A stretch of DNA of 47,257 nt, taken from positions 1-47,257 of the forward strand of contig JAJDTQ010000124.1 of the NCBI GenBank assembly GCA_022827045.1, in the 5' to 3' direction. Below are positions 8,942-18,343 of the stretch, piece after piece (the stretch's first letter is position 1; each line of letters opens with the position of its first letter). Made by a program: the position numbers and the translations under genes. The notes under the pieces are model-generated. The model saw only the letters and a list, made by a program, of their open reading frames with translations, made no database searches and was not told the DNA's origin. The stretch comes from Candidatus Binatia bacterium (GTDB lineage: Bacteria > Desulfobacterota_B > Binatia > UBA9968 > JAJDTQ01).

Positions 8942-9286
8942 ATGGCGAAAACGGATATACCTGAAACGGTAGTCTGCCCGAACTGCAACCACAACGTCGT
9001 TATACAACTCTACCAGGTAGACATCAGCATCAACAGCTCCCAGGGGCACTTCCACACGGTTCACCATCGCCGTGAGCCGGCCTATACCGTCTATTGCATC
9101 AACTGCGGGCACTTCATCACCAACGATCCCACGGGCAAGCCGCCGAAGCCGGCCAGGCCTGCCGCCGCACAGGACGCCGGCAAGCCCAAGGCCTCCAAGA
9201 CGGCGCCTTCAAAGCGCGCCGCCAGGCCGCCGGCCAAACAGGATGCCGCCCGGGCCTCGGCGAAAAAGAAAACACGGGGGAAGTAA
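8942..9286 (+). CDS. Small zinc-ribbon protein with lysine/alanine-rich tail
   Basis: A 114-residue protein with two CxxC pairs, CPNC (12-15) and CINC (52-55), which should bind one zinc ion. Residues 60 onward are low-complexity and rich in Lys, Ala and Pro, like the tails of bacterial histone-H1-like proteins. The start is well supported (AGGAG 6 bases upstream). It ends 10 bases before the PEP carboxykinase start, so the two probably share a transcript. I do not recognise a named family. A basic tail plus zinc ribbon suggests nucleic-acid binding, but this is inference from composition. Confidence 0.65.
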   Translation: MAKTDIPETVVCPNCNHNVVIQLYQVDISINSSQGHFHTVHHRREPAYTVYCINCGHFITNDPTGKPPKPARPAAAQDAGKPKASKTAPSKRAARPPAKQDAARASAKKKTRGK

Positions 9287-9296
9287 AGGGGAACGC

Positions 9297-11045
9297 ATGG
9301 TTGCGAATGAGTCGGTTCGGAAGTTCGTGAAGGAAGCGGCAGCCATGTGTCGCCCGGACGACGTCGTGTGGTGCGACGGTTCGGAAGAGGAGAAGGAGCG
9401 GCTGACCCAGGTGGCCATCCGGGTCGGGGACCTCATTCCCCTGGACCAGCAAAGCCTGCCGGGTTGTTACCTGCACCGCAGCGCCGCCAACGACGTCGCG
9501 CGCACCGAGCACCTGACCTTCGTGTGCTCGCGGGAGCAGGACGACGCCGGTCCGTCCAACAACTGGATGGCGCCGGACGAAGCCTACGACCGGCTCGGAA
9601 AGATCTACGACGGCTCCATGGCCGGCAGGACCATGTACGTCATCCCCTTCCTCATGGGGCCGGCGGGCTCTCCCTTCAGCAAGGTCGGCATCGAGGTCAC
9701 CGACAGCGTGTATGTCGCCCTGAGCATGCGTGCCATGACCCGCATGGGCAACATCGCCCTGGAACACCTCGGCGACTCGGACGACTTCACCCGCGGTCTC
9801 CACTCCAAGGCGGACCTGCACATCGACCGCCGGTTCATCTGCCACTTTCCCGAGGCCAACACCATCTGGAGCGTGGGCTCCGGCTACGGCGGCAACGCGC
9901 TGCTGGCGAAGAAGTGCATGGCGCTCAGGCTGGCCAGCGCCCTAGGGGCGCGGGAAGGCTGGCTCGCCGAGCACATGATGATCGTCGGCATCGAGAGCCC
10001 CGAGGGCGAGACCGCCTACGTCTGCGGCGCGCTGCCCAGCGCCTGCGGCAAAACCAACCTGGCCATGATGGTGCCGCCCAGGTCCATGAAGGGCTGGAAG
10101 GTGTTCACCGTCGGAGACGACATCGCGTGGCTGCGGGTGGGCGACGACGGGCGGCTGTGGGCGGTGAATCCCGAAGCCGGGTTCTTCGGCGTGGTCCCGG
10201 GCACCAACTCCAAGACCAATCCCAACGCCATGCACACGATCGGGAAGAACACCATCTTCACCAACGTGGGGCTCAAGCCCGACGGCGGCGTGTGGTGGGA
10301 GGGACACGACGATCCCGTGCCCAGAAGCGTCACCGACTGGCGCGGGCGCGCGTGGAACAAAGAAGGGCCGGTGGCCCATCCCAACAGCCGGTTCACGGTG
10401 CCCGCCAGCGAGTGCCCGTCCATCTCCCCCGAGCGGGAGAACCCCAACGGCGTTCCCGTGAGCGCCATCCTGTTCGGCGCGCGGCGGCAGAAGCTCGTGC
10501 CGCTGGTCTACCAAGCCTTCGACTGGGCCCACGGGACGTTTCTCGGCGCCACCCTGGCGTCGGAGACCACCGCCGCCGCCACCGGCGCCGTGGGAGTGGT
10601 GCGGCGCGACCCCATGGCGATGCTGCCCTTCTGCGGCTACAACATGGCCGATTACTGGAACCACTGGCTCTCCATGGGCAAGCGGCTGACCAACCCGCCC
10701 AAGATCTTCCGGGTCAACTGGTTTCAGCGGGACGACCAGGGCGGGTTCCTGTGGCCGGGCTTCGGCGAGAACCTGCGGGTGCTCCAGTGGATCATCGAGC
10801 GTTCCCGGGACGACGGGAAGGCGGACGAAACCCCCATCGGCTACCTGCCCAAGCCGTCCGGCATCAACCGCAAGGGCGCGGACGTATCCAGTGACGCCAT
10901 GCGCCGGTTGCTGCACGTGGACCGTGACGGCTGGCGCACCAACCTGCGAAGCCAGTCGGAGTTCTTCGAGAAGTTCGGAGACCGGCTCCCGTCCGGGATT
11001 CGGGAGCAGCACGCCGGCTTGAGGCAAAGACTCAGGGCCGGGTAA
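9297..11045 (+). CDS. pckG: Phosphoenolpyruvate carboxykinase (GTP)
   Basis: Catalyses oxaloacetate + GTP to phosphoenolpyruvate + GDP + CO2, the gluconeogenic exit from the TCA cycle, in the cytosol. The 582 residues match the usual 590-620. The P-loop reads PSACGKTNLAMM; the nearby FTVGDDIAWL supplies metal/nucleotide ligands, and FLWPGFGENLRVLQWI is the C-terminal family signature. The start ATG at 9297 (MVANES) has AAGGGGA just upstream and lies just after the zinc-ribbon gene; a longer frame upstream only overlaps that gene. GTP-type enzymes are less common in proteobacteria than the ATP type. Confidence 0.95.
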   Translation: MVANESVRKFVKEAAAMCRPDDVVWCDGSEEEKERLTQVAIRVGDLIPLDQQSLPGCYLHRSAANDVARTEHLTFVCSREQDDAGPSNNWMAPDEAYDRLGKIYDGSMAGRTMYVIPFLMGPAGSPFSKVGIEVTDSVYVALSMRAMTRMGNIALEHLGDSDDFTRGLHSKADLHIDRRFICHFPEANTIWSVGSGYGGNALLAKKCMALRLASALGAREGWLAEHMMIVGIESPEGETAYVCGALPSACGKTNLAMMVPPRSMKGWKVFTVGDDIAWLRVGDDGRLWAVNPEAGFFGVVPGTNSKTNPNAMHTIGKNTIFTNVGLKPDGGVWWEGHDDPVPRSVTDWRGRAWNKEGPVAHPNSRFTVPASECPSISPERENPNGVPVSAILFGARRQKLVPLVYQAFDWAHGTFLGATLASETTAAATGAVGVVRRDPMAMLPFCGYNMADYWNHWLSMGKRLTNPPKIFRVNWFQRDDQGGFLWPGFGENLRVLQWIIERSRDDGKADETPIGYLPKPSGINRKGADVSSDAMRRLLHVDRDGWRTNLRSQSEFFEKFGDRLPSGIREQHAGLRQRLRAG

Positions 11046-11137
11046 CCGCGCCCCTCCCCCCCTGCCTACTCGTTGCGCATTTGCCTGTTTGTTGGGCAGT
11101 GTAAAAGCGAGTCAAGTAGCCAGATTGTAGCTGGACA

Positions 11138-11170
11138 CCCTCACCCCGACCCTCTCCCGGAGGGAGAGGG
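11138..11170. repeat. CTCTCCC/GGGAGAG palindromic repeat, copy 1
   Basis: CCCTCACCCCGACCCTCTCC is followed by its partial reverse complement GGAGGGAGAGGG, forming a short hairpin. Copies of this family recur at 13781-13899, 20204-20345, 21866-21951 and 24785-24827. It lies about 40 bases upstream of the amt sigma-54 promoter. Confidence 0.75.
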
Positions 11171-11206
11171 AGTCCGTGGGCGATGAACCGCGCCCGAACC
11201 CCCCTT

Positions 11207-11222
11207 TGGCACCCTATTTGCG
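11207..11222 (+). promoter_or_regulatory. Sigma-54 promoter of amt operon
   Basis: TGGCAC-CCTAT-TTGCG matches the -24/-12 consensus TGGCAC-N5-TTGCW in all but the last base, with the GG-N10-GC spacing. Transcription would begin about 11234, leaving a 60-base leader to the amt start. Sigma-54 control by NtrC-type activators is the usual mode for amt-PII operons. I did not find a convincing NtrC site. Confidence 0.8.
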
Positions 11223-11294
11223 TCCTTTGTCTTCTATCCTTCCCGGCGCACGGCGCTGACGGGACGGAAATCACTCTCGACGGGGGACAAGGCG

Positions 11295-12894
<1,600 letters not shown>

Positions 12895-12908
12895 GGCAGC
12901 TTCGCGGC

Positions 12909-13778
12909 ATGCTCGTACGTTTCATCACTTTCGGAGAGAACCCCGCCGTCGTCATCGCGCGTGGGCGGGGACTCTTCGCCGCCCGCGGCCTGGAAGTCGA
13001 GACCACCATCACGCGCAGCTCCACGGAGCAGATGCGCGGCCTGGGCGCCGGAACCTACGACGTCGCGTCCACCGCCTTCGACAACGTGCTCGCCTGGTCG
13101 GGGCGCGAAGGCGCCGACATCCACGCCGTCGCACAGGCCTCCCAACGGATGTCCCTGCCGGTGTACGTGCGCCCCGAGATCGGCGACTGGGACGACCTGC
13201 GCGGGCGGACGCTGGCGGTGGACGCGGTGGACACGGCCTACGCCCTGGTGCTGAGGAGAATCCTGCTGGCCCACGGGCTGGACCTCGACCGCGGCGACTA
13301 CCGGCTCGACGGGGTCGGCGCCACCGGACCGCGTTTCGAGTCGATGAAGAGCGGCAAGACCTTTGCCGGCATCCTCAACCCTCCCTGGGACAAGCAGGCC
13401 GAAGCGGCCCGCCTCAAACGCATGGCGGACTACCGCGAAGTGCTGCCCGACTACCCGGGCGGGGTGTTCGCTGTCACCACCCGCTGGGCGGGCGCCCACA
13501 AGGACGAGCTCGTCGCCTTCCTCAAGTGTCTCGCGGAGGCCGCCGGTTGGGGCAACGATCCCGCCAACCGCGCCGCCGCCCTGGATCTTCTGCGGGAAGC
13601 CCAGGGAATCGACGACGAACGCGCGGCCAGGGAACTCGCCGCGCTGCCGCCGACCACCGATCTCAACCTGACCGGCCTCCAGGTGCCGTTGGACCTCCGG
13701 GTGTCGTTCGGCATGCCCCCGGGCAAGGGCGCGGACCTGGCCGCGTACTACGATCTCCAGTACCACGCCGAAGCCTAG
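12909..13778 (+). CDS. NMT1/ABC substrate-binding-like protein without signal peptide
   Basis: A 289-residue protein of the periplasmic-binding-protein type II fold (NMT1/THI5, SsuA-like): MLVRFITFGENPAVVIARGRGLFAARGLEVE is the usual first strand and helix, followed by a central GAGTYDVASTAFDNVL and a second lobe from about residue 95. It lacks a signal peptide or lipobox, so it should be cytosolic as annotated. It begins 14 bases after the PII stop and has no evident Shine-Dalgarno, so it is probably co-translated from the amt-glnK transcript. No ABC permease or ATPase adjoins it. Possible roles are a cytosolic ligand sensor or a THI5-like biosynthetic protein; unresolved. Confidence 0.7.
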   Translation: MLVRFITFGENPAVVIARGRGLFAARGLEVETTITRSSTEQMRGLGAGTYDVASTAFDNVLAWSGREGADIHAVAQASQRMSLPVYVRPEIGDWDDLRGRTLAVDAVDTAYALVLRRILLAHGLDLDRGDYRLDGVGATGPRFESMKSGKTFAGILNPPWDKQAEAARLKRMADYREVLPDYPGGVFAVTTRWAGAHKDELVAFLKCLAEAAGWGNDPANRAAALDLLREAQGIDDERAARELAALPPTTDLNLTGLQVPLDLRVSFGMPPGKGADLAAYYDLQYHAEA

Positions 13779-13780
13779 GA

Positions 13781-13899
13781 CCCTCACCCCAACCCTCTCC
13801 CAGAGGGAGAGGGAGTCAGATCAGCCTTCTCCCAAAGGGAGAGGCCCAATTCTCCCCCTCTCCCCTCTGGAGAGGGTGGCCGGAGGCCGGGTGAGGGCC
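13781..13899. repeat. CTCTCCC/GGGAGAG repeat cluster
   Basis: Two or three linked copies: CCAACCCTCTCCCAGAGGG at the left, a shorter CTTCTCCCAAAGGGAGAGG in the middle and CTCTGGAGAGGGTGGCCGG with an inverted GGGTGAGGG end at the right. The outer CCCTCACCC and GGGTGAGGG are mutually inverted, so the block can fold as one large stem. It fills the gap between the nitrogen operon and ppk1 and could act as a terminator. Confidence 0.7.
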
Positions 13900-13963
13900 C
13901 AGGCTGACCGCAGCCGTATTGAAGCGCGTAGGGATTTGTAGTAGTTACTCGGTTCCTGTCGCC

Positions 13964-16078
13964 ATGCCGACCCGCGCGAAACAGAAGTCGACGCTGCCGT
14001 TGCGCAACAAGGAGCTCAGCTGGCTGGCGTTCAATGGGCGCGTCCTCCAGGAGGCGTCGGACGCCTCGGTGCCGCTGCTGGAACGGCTGAGCTTCCTCGG
14101 CATCTTCTCGTCCAATCTCGACGAGTTCTTTCGCGTCCGGGTGGCCCTTCTACGGCGTCTCGAGCAGTTCGGCGCCGGCGCGCGGCGGCTCATGAGCGAT
14201 GATCCTTCCGCGGTGCTGAAGGAGATCCACGCCATCGTGCTGAAGCAGCAGGCGCAGTTCGAGAGCACCTATCGGAGCATCCTCCAGGAACTGGACGAGC
14301 ACGGCGTTACCATCATCAGGGAAAACGAGCTCAACCCCGATCAGGAAGCCTACATCAAGGAGTTCTATCAGCAGAAGCTGCGGCCCACCCTGATCCCCCT
14401 GATGATCAACCACCTCACCGAGTTCCCGCAGTTGAAGGATCAGGCCATCTACCTGGCCATCAGTCTCTACAGCAGCAAGTCCCGGCGCTCGGAATACGCG
14501 TTGATCGAGATCCCCACCGACGTGCTGTCGCGCTTCGTCATCCTGCCCAAGGCCGGCGACCGGGAGTACGTGATCCTGCTGGACGACGTCATCCGCTACT
14601 GCCTGAAGGACATCTTCTCCATCTTCCCCTTCGACCAGTTCGAGGCCTTCACCATCAAGCTGACGCGCGACGCGCAGCTCGACCTGGACGACGACCTCTA
14701 CGAGAGCTACATCGAGAAGATCTCCAAGGGCCTCAAGCAGCGAAGGTCCGGGGCGCCGGTCCGCTTCATCTACGACAACCGGATTCCCCGGCGGCTGCTC
14801 AAGCTGCTCCAGGGCAAGATGGGCCTGGACACCGAGTCCGGCCCGTTCATCCCGGGCGGACGCTACCACAACTTCAAGGACTTCATGGGATTCCCGCGCA
14901 TCGGCCCGAAGAATCTGTCGGCGGCGCCGCTGGAGCCGCTGTCGCACCCGGACATCGACGCCGCGGCCACCTTCTTCAAGGCGATCCGGCGCCGGGACAT
15001 CCTGCTGCACTACCCGTACCAGACCTTCGACTACCTCATCGAGTTCCTGCGCCAGGCGGCCATCGACCCCAAGGTCCGCTCCATCAAGATGACGCTGTAC
15101 CGGGTGGCCCGCAACTCGAAGATCGTCAATGCCCTTATCAACGCCAGCCGCAACGGCAAGCGGGTCACCGTGGTCATGGAGTTGCAGGCCCGCTTCGACG
15201 AGGCCGACAACGTCTACTGGTCGGAACGGCTCCAGGAGGAAGGCGTCCGGGTCATCAACGGCGTGCCCGGACTCAAGGTGCATGCCAAGCTGATCCTCAT
15301 CACCCGCGTATCGCATCGGAAGACCGTGCTCTATGCCAACGTCGGCACCGGCAACTTCAACGAGACCACCGCGCGGATCTACACGGACGACAGCCTGTTC
15401 ACCGCCGACGAGCGCATCACCGCCGAGGTGAACCGTGTCTTCGGCTTTCTCGAGAACAACTACCGCCGGACCACCTTCAAGCACCTGCTGGTGTCGCCCT
15501 ACGACACCCGGCGCAGGCTCACGAAGCTCATCGACACCGAGATCAAGAACGCCCGCAGGGGCCGCCCCGCCCATATCATCCTCAAGGTCAACAACCTCGA
15601 GGACAGCGGCCTGATCCGAAAGCTCTACGAGGCCAGCCAGGCGGGGGTCGAGGTGAGGCTCATGGTGCGCGGGATGTTCTCGCTGGTCCCGGGCGTGAAG
15701 GACGTCAGTGAAGGCATCGAGGCCACCGCCATTCTCGACCGCTTCCTCGAACACTCCAGGGTCATGGCGTTCGCCAACGGCGGCGCCGAGAAGCTTTACA
15801 TCGCCTCCGGCGACTGGATGGAACGCAACGTCGACCACCGCGTGGAAGTGGCCTGCCCCATCTACGACCCGTCCCTGAAGAAACAGCTCCGGGACGTGCT
15901 GGACATCGTGTGGAACGACAACGTCAAGGCGCGAGTGCTGGACAAGGACCTCAAGAACCGTTACAGGTCCGTTGCCGGCGGCAAACGGACACGCGCCCAG
16001 GAAGCCATCCACGCCTACCTGAACGAACTGCACACGCCGAGGCCGGAAGCCGGCGTGCCGCTACGGCTGGCGCGATAG
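13964..16078 (+). CDS. ppk1: Polyphosphate kinase 1
   Basis: Reversibly polymerises the ATP gamma-phosphate into inorganic polyphosphate, at the inner membrane or granule. The 704 residues agree with the family (about 690-720). N-terminal NKELSWLAFNGRVLQEA and SNLDEFFRVRV are signatures, and the two phospholipase-D-like histidine motifs are LKVHAKL (autophosphorylated His) and FLEHSRVMAF followed by DWMERNVDHRVEVA. A TTG at 13919 would add 15 residues without a ribosome site; ATG 13964 is chosen because homology begins soon after. Preceded by the repeat cluster. Polyphosphate glucokinase and a CHAD protein lie 8-12 kb downstream. Confidence 0.95.
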   Translation: MPTRAKQKSTLPLRNKELSWLAFNGRVLQEASDASVPLLERLSFLGIFSSNLDEFFRVRVALLRRLEQFGAGARRLMSDDPSAVLKEIHAIVLKQQAQFESTYRSILQELDEHGVTIIRENELNPDQEAYIKEFYQQKLRPTLIPLMINHLTEFPQLKDQAIYLAISLYSSKSRRSEYALIEIPTDVLSRFVILPKAGDREYVILLDDVIRYCLKDIFSIFPFDQFEAFTIKLTRDAQLDLDDDLYESYIEKISKGLKQRRSGAPVRFIYDNRIPRRLLKLLQGKMGLDTESGPFIPGGRYHNFKDFMGFPRIGPKNLSAAPLEPLSHPDIDAAATFFKAIRRRDILLHYPYQTFDYLIEFLRQAAIDPKVRSIKMTLYRVARNSKIVNALINASRNGKRVTVVMELQARFDEADNVYWSERLQEEGVRVINGVPGLKVHAKLILITRVSHRKTVLYANVGTGNFNETTARIYTDDSLFTADERITAEVNRVFGFLENNYRRTTFKHLLVSPYDTRRRLTKLIDTEIKNARRGRPAHIILKVNNLEDSGLIRKLYEASQAGVEVRLMVRGMFSLVPGVKDVSEGIEATAILDRFLEHSRVMAFANGGAEKLYIASGDWMERNVDHRVEVACPIYDPSLKKQLRDVLDIVWNDNVKARVLDKDLKNRYRSVAGGKRTRAQEAIHAYLNELHTPRPEAGVPLRLAR

Positions 16079-16108
16079 GCCGCCGATCCCACAAACAACG
16101 GTAAACTG

Positions 16109-16117
16109 TGTTAGAAT
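16109..16117 (+). promoter_or_regulatory. Possible extended -10 promoter of speA
   Basis: TG-T-TAGAAT is an extended -10 element, in a local AT-rich patch between ppk1 and speA. No good -35 is present 17 bases upstream. Transcription would start near 16124, giving a 70-base leader to the speA start. Confidence 0.35.
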
Positions 16118-16193
16118 TTGATCGCCGTCGAGGGGCGGACTCGATGGAAACGAACGTTTCGGCACGACAGGAAAGGGAGGCAAGGCCAGGAAG

Positions 16194-18203
16194 ATGAAGA
16201 AGCTGCCGTTGGGCGCTGGTGAGCCGTTTGCGTGGCGCTCCTGGGGCGAGGGGTTCGTCGACGTCAACGCCGCCGGACATCTGGAGATCGTCACGAATCC
16301 GGCCACTCGGGACAAGGTCGATCTGGACGGTCTCGTAAACCGGTTGCGGCGGCAAGGGGTGCATCCACCGGTGCTGGTGCGCTTTCCGCAGCTCATCGAC
16401 CGGCAGATGGAAACCCTCCAGCGGGCGTTCAGGACGGCCACGAGGACCTTCAACTACCGCGGCTCCTACACCTCCGTGTACCCGCTCAAGGTCAACAGCC
16501 GCAAGGCGACGGTGGCGCGGATCTGCAAGGCCGGGCGCCCCTACGGCGCCGGCCTGGAGGTGGGCACCAAGGCGGAACTGTGCATCGCCCTGTCGATGCT
16601 CGGCGACAGCGGCGGCCCCATCATCTGCAACGGCTACAAGGACACCGCCTACATCGAGCTGGCGGCGGCGGCGAGCGAGGCAGGCTACAACGTCGTGGTG
16701 GTGGTGGAACGGCCGCGGGAGTACGAGCTGGTCAGCGAGCTTCGCGCCAAGGGGCTGCCGTGTCCTATGCTGGGTGCGCGGGTGAAGCTCAACGCCAGCG
16801 GCATGGGCCGCTGGGAGGAGTCGTCCGGGGACCTTTCCAAGTTCGGCCTCTCCGCTTCGGACCTGATGGACGCCACCCGCCTGCTGAAGGAATGCCGGCT
16901 GCTCGACCGCCTGCGCCTGCTGCACTTCCACCTGGGCTCGCAGATCACCAACATCCGCAACTTCAAGCAGGCGCTTCAGGAGGCGCTCCGGTTCTACGTG
17001 GAGCTCAAGGAGCTGGGGGTCCCCCTGGACACCCTGGACGTGGGCGGCGGGCTGGGCGTCGACTACGACGGCAGCAACAGCTCGGCGGATTCCAGCGTGA
17101 ACTACAACGTCCAGGAATACGCCAACGACATCATCTACACCACCAAGGAAGTGCTGGACCGCGCGCGCATCGGGGAACCGCGCATCATCACCGAAGCCGG
17201 CCGGTTCCTGGTCACCCACCATGTAGCCCTGCTCGTGGACCCTCTCGAGCAACCCAGGCTGACGCCCAAACCGGGCCGCGCCCGGGCTCGGGCATCCAAC
17301 GTGGACGCCGTCAACGAGCTCGATGACATGGTGGTGGAGATCAACAGCAAGAACTGGCGCGAGTACCTGCACGACGCCTACCAGAAGAAGGACGAGATGC
17401 TCTCGGCCTTCTCCCTGGGGTTCCTTTCCCTGAAGCAGAGGGCCCAGGCGGAATCGGCGTTCGCCCGAATCGTGGAGCTGGCAAGCCGTTTTTCGCGTCA
17501 CGGACGCTTCGACGGCGAGGACAAGGCGGCCCTGGAACGCATCGCCGCGCGGCTGCACGCCTTCAATTTTTCGATCTTCAGATCGTTACCGGACAGTTGG
17601 ATACTGGACATGCTTTTCCCCATCATGCCCACCTGCCGGCTCAAGGAAAAACCCGCCGTCAAGGCCATCCTCGCCGACCTGACGTGCGACTCGGACGGCG
17701 TGATCAACAAGTTCTCGCACCCCCAGGAGCCCCGCTCCACCTTCGAGCTCCACGCCCCGCCCTGGGATGACTCCTACACCCTGGCGATCCTGTTCCTGGG
17801 CGCCTACCAGGAAGCCCTCAGCAGCGACCACAATCTCTTCGGACGGCCCGCGGAGGTCACGGTCGAAACCGACGGCAACGGCGGCATGGAGATCCTCGAC
17901 GCGCGCGAACCCGACACCTGCGCGGACATGCTGACACGGTGGGGTTTCGGCGATCTCGTGCAGCACCATGTCCCGGGAGAACTCCAGGCCGTCCCCCGCG
18001 CGGTGCAGCAGGACTCGCCTTCCGCCCGTTTGGAGCGGATCATGACCCGGGTGCTCACCGGCGGCACCTACCTGGACCGGCACCCCGACGAGGCCGCGAA
18101 GGGCCTCCCCGGAGAAGCCGAAACGGCCATGGAAGGCCCCCAAAGGGCCCGTACACAGGTGGCCCGGGGAGCAAAACAGGCGCGTTCGGCAAGCGGTTCC
18201 TGA
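16194..18203 (+). CDS. speA: Biosynthetic arginine decarboxylase
   Basis: PLP enzyme converting arginine to agmatine and CO2, the first step of polyamine synthesis by the ADC route. The 669 residues match SpeA (about 630-660). SVYPLKVNSRK contains the PLP-binding lysine, GAGLEVGTKAEL and LLHFHLGSQI are barrel signatures, and DVGGGLGVDYDG is the glycine-rich phosphate-binding loop. The C-terminal 40 residues are low-complexity and probably unstructured. No agmatinase or agmatine deiminase lies nearby. A weak extended -10 promoter lies about 75 bases upstream of the start. Confidence 0.95.
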   Translation: MKKLPLGAGEPFAWRSWGEGFVDVNAAGHLEIVTNPATRDKVDLDGLVNRLRRQGVHPPVLVRFPQLIDRQMETLQRAFRTATRTFNYRGSYTSVYPLKVNSRKATVARICKAGRPYGAGLEVGTKAELCIALSMLGDSGGPIICNGYKDTAYIELAAAASEAGYNVVVVVERPREYELVSELRAKGLPCPMLGARVKLNASGMGRWEESSGDLSKFGLSASDLMDATRLLKECRLLDRLRLLHFHLGSQITNIRNFKQALQEALRFYVELKELGVPLDTLDVGGGLGVDYDGSNSSADSSVNYNVQEYANDIIYTTKEVLDRARIGEPRIITEAGRFLVTHHVALLVDPLEQPRLTPKPGRARARASNVDAVNELDDMVVEINSKNWREYLHDAYQKKDEMLSAFSLGFLSLKQRAQAESAFARIVELASRFSRHGRFDGEDKAALERIAARLHAFNFSIFRSLPDSWILDMLFPIMPTCRLKEKPAVKAILADLTCDSDGVINKFSHPQEPRSTFELHAPPWDDSYTLAILFLGAYQEALSSDHNLFGRPAEVTVETDGNGGMEILDAREPDTCADMLTRWGFGDLVQHHVPGELQAVPRAVQQDSPSARLERIMTRVLTGGTYLDRHPDEAAKGLPGEAETAMEGPQRARTQVARGAKQARSASGS

Positions 18204-18309
18204 AAAGTTCCTACCATCGAATATCTACGGTTTGAGCAACAGGACTTCGTGTGCTAGGGTCGTGCATCTGACGTAGTTGCGGGTTTCGAACCCGTTGCGG
18301 CCGGTACCA

Positions 18310-18327
18310 CGCGTGGCGCGCCACGCG
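18310..18327. promoter_or_regulatory. 18-bp perfect palindrome upstream of ABC permease
   Basis: CGCGTGGCGCGCCACGCG is its own reverse complement. It ends 17 bases before the permease ATG, where a dimeric repressor could block translation initiation or transcription. It may also be a chance GC-rich palindrome. Confidence 0.35.
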
Positions 18328-18343
18328 CCGGAACCGCCAGCAG

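Noticed and set aside
11183..11294. Signal-peptide-like reading frame (MNRARTPLW...) just before amt
   Set aside because: It is out of frame with amt, and the sigma-54 promoter at 11207-11222 lies inside it, so transcription would begin after its start.
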